This document shows positions 8,691 to 17,680 of a stretch of 17,775 nucleotides of DNA, in pieces. Source of the DNA: Geosiphon pyriformis (taxonomy: Eukaryota; Glomeromycota; Glomeromycetes; Archaeosporales; Geosiphonaceae). A model generated the notes under the pieces. The model had not been told where the DNA came from and ran no database searches. It worked only from the letters and a program-made list of their open reading frames with translations. The DNA is taken from positions 49,604-67,378 of the forward strand of contig JAAOMT010000392.1 of NCBI GenBank assembly GCA_016748015.1. Reading direction: 5' to 3'. The first letter of the stretch is position 1; every line of letters begins with the position of its first letter. The position numbers and the translations under genes are program-made.

Positions 8691-10042
8691 AACCAAATCA
8701 ACCTAATTATTAGTAACTCCTTTACAAACAAACATAATAATAGACTTGGACAACTATTTTGCCTTAATAAAATTTTTGGGTAAAGAACAATATTTATTAG
8801 AATATATTCAACAGTAAAGAGAACATTTATGCAAATAATTAAATTTCTATTTGATTTGCCAAAACCAGCTATATAAAAAAAATAAAAAAGATTTTGACCA
8901 CTCTTAAAGAGTCATCAGATTTGAAAAAAAAAAATTGTAATATATAACATATACACTAACCTATTAACTAAACACTTTGGAAAAACAAAAACAATTCAGA
9001 AAACTTTAGCTCATTATTATTGGCCTATCTTGGAAAAGAACATTGCTAAATACATCAAAATCTATAATATCTGCCAAAAAAAAGGTAAATCCAATTGCAA
9101 AGAAGATATCCATTCAATCTCTGTTGGTCAATTATTTAACAGAATTGGTATAGATGTTATTAGACCTTTAACAATTACTCCTGATGACAACAAATACATT
9201 ATTACAGTTACTAACTATCTTACAAAGTGAGTAGAAGCAAGAGCCACTTTAGACCAAACAGCAGTCTTAATAACCAATTTCATTTATGAAGATATTATTT
9301 GCTATTATGGCTGCCCCAAAGAACTTTTATTTAATAGAAGAAAAGCTTTTCTCAGTACACTGGTTGAAGAACTTTGTAGAAAAATAGAAATATGTTATAA
9401 ATTTTCTTCTTCTTACCACCTTTAAACAAATGGCCTAATAGAATGTTTCAATAGAACATTATGTGAAACCTTAGCCAAAACCAGTAAAGAAACAAACTTA
9501 TAAGACAAAGTACTGGTTTTAGCTTTGTTTGCATATAGAACTGTAAATTATAACATAACAAGTTATAAACTTTTTTATTTGTTTTATGAACATATGGCAA
9601 CACTACCAATAGAAACTGACATTGAAACAATACCCTTTGAAGAGATCACAATAGGAAATTACAAAAACATTTTGCAAAGAAGACTTGGTACCATTCTTAA
9701 CTCCTTGGTAGAAGCACAAATAATTGCTTTTGAAAAAATAAAACAGTTCCAAAAAAAGCTCAAAAAAAAATCTATAAAACACTTTCCTTAAGTATTGGTA
9801 ACTTTGTATTAGAATACTGTTCAGACAAAGACAATGTCTATGATAATAAATTCTCTAACTGGTAGAAAAAACTTTTTATAGTCAACAAAGTTTTGAATAA
9901 TGGTTTTTATATTCTTCAAGATCAATCTGGAACAATTTTTAATGATTGTTCTGTTTATAGTACACGACTTAAGAAATATTATAAACAACCTGATTGGTTG
10001 TCTGTTGTAGTAATACTGACTCAAATAATCAGCAAAAATTAA
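8691..10042 (+). pseudogene. Integrase of element 2
   Basis: After a linker (8691-8940) comes the HHCC zinc region: HFG at 8973, the HYYWP block near 9013-9027, then YNIC (9063-9074), where the first Cys is Tyr. In the core the first catalytic Asp is kept (IGIDVI, codon 9153-9155), the second is Asn (codon 9333-9335, LLFNRR), and the Glu is kept (NGLIEC, codon 9441-9443). The frame runs to the nine-A run 9762-9770 and then continues in another frame as a C-terminal SH3-like part (SIGNFVLEY ... GFYILQDQSGTIF ... RLKKYYKQPDWL), ending at TAA 10040-10042. Live versions insert cDNA into the genome. No chromodomain is obvious. Confidence 0.9.
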
Positions 10043-10088
10043 ATATAAATAAATACACCATTCCAAAACAGAGGTATCTTCAATTGAC

Positions 10089-10745
10089 ATGAACAATTAT
10101 TTTCTGGATCAAAGCATTTAAAATGCTTTCTATACTTTTTATGAGTATTAGATTAAAAACTATTCAAATACTATTCTAACTATTGGAAAACAAACCACCA
10201 TAACAGATAACAGTAGAACATATACTGTTATTAGACCAAAAAAAACCACTACCAGAAGAAAAAAAATTGGTAGCAAAATAGATAAATATCTGTTAGAAAG
10301 TATAACAGCAGCTATACTCTTATTTTCTAGCACAATTGGAAAAACAATCCAAGAAATTTTGCCCATAGACAAAAATTTGTCATATAAAAAACAATTTGAA
10401 CTCTATGATTATCTTGGAAAAATTATAGAAGATATGAAACTCATGAAGAAAACAACTTCAAAGATATATGCAGAAATTTTAAATATTATACAGTTAGATG
10501 TCTCAAGAGTTTTAACTATTGCTAAAAGAACCAAAACTCTAATACAAAGATTTGGTCTCTTGAATACAAAATTCATTTTACCTTAAGTATTATATACCCT
10601 ATCCATAAAAGACTTCAACAAACTAGTTAGCTTTAAGTTAGATAAAACTCTTCAAATAAATTATATCATGAATAGTTTGATTTTGCTGGAGCTTAATCTC
10701 TTTGGAGAGAATAATATTATGGTTGAAACCTATACTTCTTATTAA
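10089..10745 (+). pseudogene. Post-pol reading frame of element 2 (unknown function)
   Basis: A single + strand frame from ATG 10089 to TAA 10743-10745, 218 codons, with only three internal stops (10119 TAA, 10149 TAG, 10584 TAA), each at a site where Gln or Trp is plausible, and no frameshift. The stretch 10152-10583 is fully open. The product is basic, with an Arg/Lys/Thr-rich patch (RPKKTTTRRKK), a short hydrophobic segment (ITAAILLFSS) and a long probable helical part with heptad-like spacing to the RFGLLNTKFILP block. The last 22 bases lie inside the 3' LTR, and the frame covers the polypurine region. I do not recognise it. There is no signal peptide or clear transmembrane anchor, so env is not supported. 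A structural or nucleic-acid-binding accessory protein is possible. Element A shows no such frame after its integrase. Confidence 0.6.
10701..10723 (+). promoter_or_regulatory. Probable polypurine tract of element 2
   Basis: TTTGGAGAGAATAATATTATGG lies immediately before the 3' LTR; its purine core is GGAGAGAATAA (10704-10714). It would prime plus-strand DNA synthesis. The purine run is not next to the TG start at 10724, which favours an LTR start nearer 10715, where a TG may have decayed to TA. Confidence 0.5.
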
Positions 10746-10803
10746 TTATTATATGTATTAGCTACTAATGTTATATAATTAGCCACTCTATTTTTAAATA
10801 GTA

Positions 10804-10935
10804 ATCATTGACTTAATCAATGATCTGATCATTAACTTGATCAATGACCTGATCATTGATCTGATCATTGACTTAATCATTGACTTGATTATTAATCTGA
10901 TTATTGACCTAGTCGTTGACCTGATTATTGACTAC
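10804..10935 (+). repeat. 12-base tandem array in the 3' LTR
   Basis: Eleven consecutive 12-base units (132 bases), consensus close to ATCATTGACCTG, with a few substitutions per unit. In one frame each unit reads Ile-Ile-Asp-Leu, which explains short open stretches here; this is incidental. The array sits just upstream of the TATA box. Confidence 0.92.
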
Positions 10936-10944
10936 TTTTGATAG

Positions 10945-10954
10945 CTATATAAGT
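10945..10954 (+). promoter_or_regulatory. TATA box of the 3' LTR
   Basis: CTATATAAGT follows the 12-base array at the same spacing as in the 5' LTR. If the LTR kept promoter activity it could drive transcription into element B. Confidence 0.6.
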
Positions 10955-11258
10955 GATGAATTTTTTAGCTATAGAAAAGTATGTCAGAAATATAAGACAT
11001 GTCAAAAATCAAGGAAATTAAATAAATAAAATAACAACTTTTATTTCAATCATTTTTTTATTGCTAAAACTTCCTTTTTTTATCTTCAAGTATCTGAATA
11101 TCTTGGGATAAAAGATCACTTATTGGTTATTTCTTACCTTTTTACTGAAATGTATAATTGCAGCATTTAAAGATTATTGAATAAAATGTGATTAAAGAGC
11201 ACTGTTACTCATAAAAAGAAAAACAGATATAGAAAAATAGTAGACCAGTTAGCATATG

Positions 11259-11411
11259 AGCACATTGCTCAGCAATATAGAGCAATATCAGAAATTATAG
11301 CATATTGCTTAGCAATATGGAGCAATGTTAGAAAATTAGGGCACTTTGCTCAACAAATGTAAGCATTGCTCAAGAAATCATAGCACATTGCTCAGGAATG
11401 TGAGTGATCTC
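11259..11411 (+). repeat. About 41-base tandem array with palindromic cores
   Basis: Four imperfect units begin at 11259, 11299, 11340 and 11382 (spacing 40, 41, 42). Each unit carries a GCACATTGCT-type start and usually a second AGCAAT or TTGCTCA element. Units 1 and 2 contain clean inverted repeats: ATTGCT-C-AGCAAT (11264-11276) and ATATTGCT-T-AGCAATAT (11302-11318). Such repeated dyads upstream of a TATA box look like binding sites for a dimeric protein. Confidence 0.8.
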
Positions 11412-11427
11412 ATAGAACATCAATTAT

Positions 11428-11436
11428 GTATATATA
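11428..11436 (+). promoter_or_regulatory. TATA box of the probable element B LTR
   Basis: GTATATATA, 17 bases after the palindromic array, followed by a GTGG and A-rich stretch. It has the same architecture as in element 2 (array then TATA) although the array sequence is unrelated. Confidence 0.5.
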
Positions 11437-11594
11437 GTGGTAGCATTAGAAAAAAAAAAGACAGATCTATTAGTTTAGATTTGATTTAAGCAACCTTTTT
11501 ATCCATAAACATATCAATAAATAATTATTCACCATCTTAATTTATTTCTTACTATTAATACTTCATGTTGATAGTAATTAATACTTAACCATAC

Positions 11595-11612
11595 TGGAAC
11601 AATAGCTTTTGA
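11595..11612 (+). promoter_or_regulatory. Candidate primer-binding site of element B
   Basis: TGGAACAATAGCTTTTGA begins with the TGG expected opposite a tRNA CCA end and lies three bases after the proposed LTR end. The tRNA cannot be named from the sequence alone. Confidence 0.35.
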
Positions 11613-11798
11613 TCATAGTTATTAACAAAATACTAAAACTTACAATTGCCTTTGCTTATTTTTTTATTTTCTTTTATTTTTTTTTATTTTTTTTGTTATT
11701 TTTTTTTACTAATTGATTGAGAATTAAGTGCTAAATTACTGACATTAAAGATAACCTGGTAAAAAACCCAGAAATAAGAGTAAAATTACATATATATT
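11613..11798 (+). other. Leader of element B with T-rich tract
   Basis: Non-coding leader before gag. Positions 11651-11708 are almost pure T with scattered A, G and C. No gene, tRNA or structured RNA is supported here. Confidence 0.5.
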
Positions 11799-14390
11799 AA
11801 TGGATAGCTTACTAGAAGGGCACAACTGCCAGAATAAATCCAGCCACCAAGCTGAGAAAAAAATTGGGCAGAATTGCAATTCCAAAAAACCACTACAATC
11901 ATTACTGAATCTTTGTCTATTATATAAAGAACTCCACAACAAAACTTTTGGACCAACCAAAACCTTTGGATCACAAAACTTTTAGAAACCAACAGCATTA
12001 CATTAATTGAGCACCAAGTTACAGAATTGTTATTTGTTTCAAGACCCCAAATAATTATCTGTAATATTTGGTGCTTCCTGTGAGATATAATCCTACAGAA
12101 AACCAGTACCAACAACAATCATTCAAAAGTGGCAGAATCAGAAATAATAGGAACAAACTATTTAAGATTTGCTAAATTTTTATTTCAATAATACAGCCAA
12201 CAATTGGACTTAACCAACAATCATTATTCAGCAGAATTAGCCTTCAATTTTTATGTCAATAAAAGAATCACAGATTTTTTAGGAAGACCAGTTGACATTG
12301 AATCAGTAAGAAAAAATTTCTATATAAAATTAATCTAACACACCAGCTTAAAATAAAATTACAGTTTTGCATTAATTATCAGAAAAATTAATCAAGAAAT
12401 TGAAAGATACACCCAACAACAATTCCCTATTATCTATGCAGATAAAGGTAAAAGAAAATTATAAACACCAGCAATAATACCAAAAAGAATACAATTACCA
12501 ATGTGGAAGAAACAAAGAATTGAATTTTCACTATATTTATCATATCATCACACACCTAGAAGTACCATTAATATTACATCAATAGGCACATCCACATTAA
12601 ATGTGACATCAACATTTGGACAACTTCCATTTCAAAGTAAACAAAAAAAAACAGAATTACTAGAAACTCTATGACAATTACTTTAAAGGATTTAAATTGC
12701 AATTACCAATACCATCAGGATTCTGATCACTATTATCTCTACTAAATTTCGGAACCACAAGTCCTTGGAAGATAATAGCATTAAAAAAAGAAAAAGAAGA
12801 GAATCAAAAATTTAATTATAAAAATCCAATTGTAGAAAATCCAGAAATTGAAACTCTGAATATTTAAACCCAGCAAACTTCGAATAATTCAAACTCTCAG
12901 TTAATTAATCAGAAAAACTTATTTCCAGAAATTGTCATCAATCAGCAACCAATTAATCCAATTGCTGAACAACTTCAATAGCCACCAATACTACTCCAAC
13001 AATTACCTCTTTAACCACCACAACAACCAAACTTAAATCTAATGGTTTATATTTCAATAGCAAAACTTAAAAAATTCACAAGTAAAAAAGACAATGCCCA
13101 AGTGTGACTAAACAATGTTGAAAAAGCCATTACAACTAATAGATAGAATAATGTCAAAGCCATACAAGCCATTTCATACTTTTTTCAGGATACTGCCAAC
13201 TTATGATATCAAAACTTGGCCAACAAATCTCAAGACTTCAATGTATTTAAACTTGTATTTCTACAATATTTTAGCAACAATAATAGTATTAATTATCTAG
13301 CAAATACCTTTACCACCATCAAACAAGGAGAAAATGAAGCAGTCACTATCTATCTAAGATACTTCACAGAAATTTGTGCCAAATTCAAGCCATACAGGCT
13401 GATTATTTCACAGCACCACAAATTCTAAATCAATTCATTAAAGGCCTATGTAGTAGTATCCTTCAATGTATATGCCCATTGCACCCAGTAGACTTTTAAG
13501 TTACCATTACAAATGCTAAAGATTTTGAAACAGCTGAGCTTGAAGCTAACTATGTCTAAGCTGTAAATCTAGTAATGAACAAATCATCTAACTTGGATTC
13601 CAAATTAAAGCAATTCAGTGAATTTGTTAATCAGAAATTAAAGGGATACTTAACTAACAACAATCAAGGAATTTATCAACCTTCTCAACAACACAATAAT
13701 CAAGAAAACTCCAATCATTTTCAAAATTTATTACATCTATCATCATTGACCAATCAACAATGGCAACAAGAAATGTGTGTTTGCTACTATTGTGGTAAAC
13801 AAAAACACTTACAAATTGATTGCCATTATTGATTAAATAACCAATGATTGGAAAATCAATATTGAAACCCTGATCACTAGTTTCAAATTCTGAATTATCA
13901 ATCCAATCCAGCACCATATCAACCTAATTACTTACCCATGACACAGCAGCCAATCTATCAACCACCAATTTATTAGTTTCTAGCAATCATAGTTTATTAA
14001 CAACAGTCATAATCTCTCTATCAGCCACAGTTTCAAGTAATCTATCAACCCCAAACAATTCCAACACCACCATTAAACTCAACTCAAATGACATTCAGAA
14101 ATCTCAGATCGAAAACCACCCAAAACTGGAGATCAGTAATGGTTGTCTACCAACTAATTCTTAGCTCCTTAAACCAGCTCTTGAGATCATGTCAAGGGAG
14201 TTCAGAAACCAGATATACCCAAAACCCAAGTTCTCAGAATTATTTAAGTCTTCTAGTAACTTCAGAAAATGTCTTATCCAACAATACAGAACTCAACTAA
14301 AAACAACTACTTACCAGTAACATACCTTCAGCCACCATCACCAATGACAAATTACTCACAGCTATCTTTCTATTTGAATTTAAGGAACTA
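11799..14390 (+). pseudogene. gag of element B, broken by stops and two frameshifts
   Basis: The coding frame at the 5' end is the one giving AQLPE, NWAELQF and FWTNQNLWITKLLE (11820-11990), not the frame of the 61-codon ORF from ATG 11800, which it overlaps. It continues with YLRFAKFLFQ and FNFYVNKRITDFLGRPVDIE (12250-12300), shifts by +1 near 12669, gives a Pro/Gln-rich linker and the Ty3-type capsid block (AQV-stop-LNNVEKAI near 13099-13135; FFQYF/NNNSIN near 13261-13300), and shifts back near 13385. A CCHC knuckle is intact: CYYCGKQKHLQIDC (13782-13823). A Gln/Pro/Tyr-rich tail with many stops follows to about 14390. In the live element it formed particles and packaged RNA. The start codon is unclear. 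Confidence 0.82.
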
Positions 14391-14945
14391 ACATTCACAC
14401 TTTTGTTCAGTAAAACTGCATTCAAGAAAAAACCAATCACTGCTATGTACATTGATGCCAAAGTTAATGACCATTCTATTAAGCTTATCTTTGATAATGG
14501 GTCAGCAAACAGCATTATTACACAACAACTCATGGACCAATTAGGTTGCCAAGTTGATCATGCTGCCAGCACCAGAATTATAATCACTGATGAAGTGATC
14601 AAAACTCCAATTGGTAAAATAGATGACTTCCCATTTGAAGTCAATGACATCATAATATTAATTAAGGTATTAATAATAGAAACAACTCAGTACTAAGCTC
14701 TCATTGGGAATGACTGGCTGTATAAAACCAATGCTGTGCTTGACTGGAACATTCAAGAACTGCAGCTTAGCCAGAACAGCCACTATATATGTATGCCAGT
14801 CATTTGTGATTACTTCAAGACCACTATCAATGACAAGCCACTTATTGAATTAGAAAAAAAACCTATCTGGAAAACATACCAAGTTTTCTGGGCCAATATC
14901 AAACACAACGAGCTATTACTAGTACTTTCTTGGAATGACAAAGGA
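14391..14945 (+). pseudogene. Retropepsin of element B
   Basis: Aspartic protease of the retroviral type, in frame with the gag tail. Open at 14403-14693. The active-site block reads LIFDNGSANSIIT (Asp codon 14493-14495): the catalytic Asp is kept, but Ser/Thr of D-S/T-G is Asn, a change expected to harm activity. The flap region follows, then ALIGNDWL (about 14697-14720), the usual second block, after a TAA at 14694 in a Gln-like position. It processes the polyprotein in particles. The frame runs to the A-run 14945-14955. Confidence 0.87.
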
Positions 14946-15800
14946 AAAAAAAAAAGATGCACCAGAAAAAGATGCTACTACAAAGGAAATAACTAGTGGC
15001 TAAGAAAGAGAATACTCATGTGAGCTGATAAAGAAGCCACTATATATATCTCTCAAATACAAAGACTGTAAAAAGAAACTCTCCTCTATAGAAACTTGAA
15101 TAGTCTCTGACAAAGATTATTAAATCAGGACTCACTATTACTACAAGCCATGCCATAAGGAATGCTATGGGTACCCAAAAAAACAAAGAAAATAGAACAA
15201 TGAACTGTATCTCACTTGTGGCGAATGGTTACTTGACAAAGAAATGTGAAATAACATTTTTGATTAAGGAGAAATGTGTAACACTTCATGTCAATACACA
15301 ATTCTCATAAGCAACTGAGTCAATTGTGATACTTCTATTACTGCAGCTTGGCACTGAGCACTGACTTGCTTGGACAGCTACCCACATAATGAAAATGAAA
15401 TTTGAAGAATGGCAAATACCAAAGTCAAAGAAATCATGTCCAGTAAAATTCTGTAAATTAAGAATAATTCCCCAAAACTGGTTGATATTGTCCTTATTTC
15501 AAACTCAGATGCTTTTCTCAACATAGAGACAAACCCAAAGGAGTTTTATAAGCACTACCAAAATTTGGCACCAACAAGAGAAGAGCAGGAACAGTGTTTA
15601 GAAGAAATAAACACCCAATTATGTGACCACTGTTTGATTTTATGTAACTTCCAATATTGTAATGAGTGTGATCTTATTTACAATCTATTATCATGCATGA
15701 TCTACATGATTCCAGAGAAAGATGAACCAATCAGCAACTGCACATTAGAATTGGAATCAACTTTCAATCCCAATTTAAACTCCGACAATAACAACAATAA
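14946..15800 (+). pseudogene. Cys-rich, probably zinc-binding module between protease and dUTPase
   Basis: After the 11-A run the coding frame changes and stays constant to the window end. Translation shows spaced Cys residues: a CKKK near 15067, a CHKEC near 15150, TCGE near 15220, CNTSCQ near 15277, and a dense cluster CDHCLILCNFQYCNEC (about 15622-15672) inside the open stretch 15565-15822. CxxC pairs at such spacing suggest a treble-clef or cross-brace zinc fold. Stops (TGA, TAA, TAG) at Trp/Gln-like sites interrupt the first half. Element 2 has a weaker Cys cluster at the same place (about 7000-7180). Its function is unknown; nucleic-acid binding or a structural role in the precursor are possible. 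Confidence 0.6.
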
Positions 15801-16329
15801 AAACAATGGTTCTAGCTCTACTTAATATAACAACAATTCAGACTCTAATTCAAACCCCAAAACATACATTACGCTGCTTAATCTCACCAAAAAGCAAGAA
15901 CTTAAATAGTTCAGCAATAATAACAAAAATATTATGTCAGAACAAAAGCATAATACTAATGCAGAGTTTGATCAAAGATATTCAGAGAAAAATGCCCTCA
16001 AATTGGAACCACATTTACACATTTGCATTGATCTGAAAATAGCACTGAAAATTCTAACAATAACAATAGTTCAATTAACATCTAGGAGTAGTCTAGCAAA
16101 AAAGGAAATTAATATCAGAAAAGAAATAATTGATGCAGGATATGTAAGAAATATCATTACAATGCTACAAAATAACTTAGAGAAGACCTACATTATAGAG
16201 CCAAACAAAAAAATAGCACAGGCAATATTCCTGCTTCTGGTCAAAATAGCTCAATTAGTATTAGTGAGAAACAGGGAAGAATTAGGGATTACAGTTAGAA
16301 AGATATAGGGTTTTGGATCCATAGATAAA
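15801..16329 (+). pseudogene. dUTPase domain of element B
   Basis: Trimeric-type dUTPase inside the pol polyprotein. In the open stretch 15934-16305 the five motifs appear in order: motif 1 NAEFDQRY (usual DAGFDL) at residues 9-16, motif 2 SRSSLA at 50-55, motif 3 IIDAGY at 65-70 with the catalytic Asp and uracil-stacking Tyr kept, motif 4 KIAQLV at 104-109, and motif 5 GFGSID (16309-16326; usual GFGSTG) directly after a TAG at 16306 where element A has CAG. dUTPases lower dUTP and supply dUMP, limiting uracil in newly made cDNA. An Asn/Ser-rich linker (to 15930) precedes it. Spacing and order match the family; motif 1 damage and stops argue that this copy is dead. Confidence 0.85.
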
Positions 16330-16760
16330 ATAGATGTACCAGTTAATATGGCAGAGAAAAAAATTGTTGACAAGGAAGAAATTATCTCCACTCATCAATT
16401 AATTTCTATTCCATTATATAATCAGTACATGGTAGTCATAGAAAAAAAAGTAAAAGATCAGATTCAGATTTTTGACACAGAAGCAAAACTTTGTGAATTA
16501 GAAAAGATTGGATTAGTCAATCTACACATACCAGCCAAAAACCACAGACACATTAAAATTCCCATTTATAATAATATGGAAGATATTATTGAGATACCAG
16601 AAGGAACCACTATTGGATATTTAACTACCAAAATTGAAAACCAACTGCCAAACACCATTTCAGACTTTTCATAACTGTGTAGATATGTAGATATCACATC
16701 TCAAATAATATATGAACAGGAAAAATGTTATCTGTTCTAATCAGAACAATTGGAACAGAT
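16330..16760 (+). pseudogene. Beta-rich domain between dUTPase and RT (element B)
   Basis: Open at 16348-16671. It holds short hydrophobic alternations typical of beta strands, ending in HIKIPIYN and IEIPEGTTIGYL blocks, then a linker to the RT with TAA at 16672 and 16738. Element A carries the same block (open at 696-890). The EIPEGTTIGYL pattern resembles the strand before motif 4 of dUTPases, so a duplicated or degenerate second barrel is possible, but I cannot show it. No catalytic residues are apparent. Confidence 0.55.
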
Positions 16761-17680
16761 GAACTTGGGAAATCTAGATAGACTACAATGTATGCAGCTT
16801 AAGATGTTACTCAACAACTTCAATAATATTTTTGCAAGTGAAAATGAATTTGGCAGAACTGACATAATCCAGCATCAGATCAAAACTGAAGATACAATGC
16901 CAATTAAACAAAAAGCATACAGAGTATCACCAGCCAGCCATAAGATTATTTGTCAAGAAATCAATCAAATACTTAACAATGGGCTAATTTAGCCATCAAT
17001 AAGTCCATGATTATTATCAGTGGTATTAGTTCATAAGAAAAATGGGAAAATTCACTTTTGTGTGGATTACTAGAAACTAAATAGAATAACAAAAGGAAAT
17101 AGTTACTTAACACCAAAGATCCAAGAGCTGTTTGATGCTTTTAAAGAGAAAAAATAGTTCTCAACTTTAGATTTAAACAGTGGTTACTGGCAAGTAGCCA
17201 TAAAACCAGAAGATAAAAAAAAAATGGCTTTTACAACATAAGAAAGAAATTTTAAATTCAAGGTTATGCCATTTGGCTTGATGAATACTTTAGCCACTTT
17301 CCTGTAACTTATGGAAATTGTTTATACTGGACTACTATGAAAATCAGTAGTCATATACTTGGATGACACCAATGTGTTCTTAAAAATATTTGATGATCAT
17401 CTGCATTATCTTTAACAAGTGTTTGAAAGACTCAAACAAACAGGATTGAAATTAAATACCAACAAATGCTTCTTTGGCAAAACAGAACTCAAGTTATTGG
17501 AACATGTTGTAAGCAAAAATAGGATTAAAACAGATTCAGACAAGATTGAGATTATTAAGAACTTTTTAGTACCAAATAATCTTATGGAATTAAGAGCATT
17601 TTTGGAATTTGCTGGATATTACTCCCACTTTATCAAAGACTTTTCCAAAATAGCTTAACCACTATACTAACTCCAAACAA
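16761..17680 (+). pseudogene. Reverse transcriptase domain of element B
   Basis: Same frame as the preceding dUTPase. Blocks in order: FASENEFGRTDI (about 16830), VSPASHKIICQEIN (about 16924), VLVHKKNGKIHFCVDY (about 17024-17070) with the next Arg/Gln as TAG, LDLNSGYWQVAI (about 17167-17205), VMPFGLMNT (about 17265), and the catalytic YLDD intact at 17356-17367, then KTELKLLEHVVS and FLEFAGYYSHFIKDFSK (open 17419-17655). Stops at 16990, 17008, 17071, 17155, 17239, 17305, 17338 and 17413 all fit Gln/Trp/Arg positions; several have a stop at the same site in element A. Despite YLDD this is a pseudogene. Confidence 0.92.

Larger units (their letters stand above)
3658..11201 (+). mobile_element. 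Element 2: near full-length Ty3/gypsy LTR retrotransposon, decayed
   Basis: Bounded by two similar direct repeats (450 and 478 bases) that begin with TG and end with CA. Internal order is leader, gag with CCHC knuckle, retropepsin, Cys-rich spacer, RT, RNase H, integrase, then an extra reading frame overlapping the polypurine region and the 3' LTR. RT before integrase places it in Ty3/gypsy rather than Ty1/copia. All ORFs carry nonsense mutations. The expected 5-base target duplication is not seen: ATAAT precedes the 5' LTR, while CTGTT follows the 3' LTR. It belongs to a different family from A and B (different gag, no dUTPase seen). Confidence 0.9.
10724..11201 (+). repeat. 3' LTR of element 2
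   Basis: Partner of 3658-4107, starting TGAAACCTATACTTC and ending AAAGAGCA. It shares the array, TATA box, AATAAAATAAC stretch and U5. Differences between the two LTRs include many transitions, as expected for an old insertion with ongoing C-to-T decay. The next base but one after its end (11203) begins what looks like another LTR. Confidence 0.88.
11203..11591 (+). repeat. Probable 5' LTR of element B
   Basis: Starts TGTTACTC one base after the 3' LTR of element 2 and ends near CA at 11590-11591, three bases before a TGG that could open a primer-binding site. It has LTR-like content in order: a palindromic tandem array (11259-11411), a TATA box (11428-11436) and AATAAA (about 11517). No second copy lies in the window, so the ends are unproved. 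The alternative is that this is leader sequence of an element using the LTR at 10724. Confidence 0.5.

Noticed and set aside
10089-10745. An env gene of a retrovirus-like element
   Set aside because: The predicted product is short and basic, with no signal peptide, no clear membrane anchor and no Cys pattern or cleavage site.
10804-10935. CRISPR-like array
   Set aside because: Units of 12 bases are directly adjacent without unique spacers, and the array lies in an LTR of a eukaryotic retroelement.
10804-10935. A protein with Ile-Ile-Asp-Leu repeats
   Set aside because: This is only the translation of the 12-base LTR array; the frame has no start and is not continued in the other LTR.
11800-11985. 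A 61-codon + strand ORF from ATG 11800 as a gene
   Set aside because: The neighbouring frame reads continuously into recognisable gag sequence (NWAELQF, FWTNQNLW, FNFYVNKRITDFLG) with stops at Trp/Gln sites, so this ORF is a shadow.
11786-12118. Antisense 110-codon ORF over gag of element B
   Set aside because: It lies opposite a better supported gag frame and shows no family features. The same holds for antisense ORFs at 1657-1974, 5163-5351, 6531-6851, 9821-10096, 10160-10372, 13654-13917 and 14297-14533.
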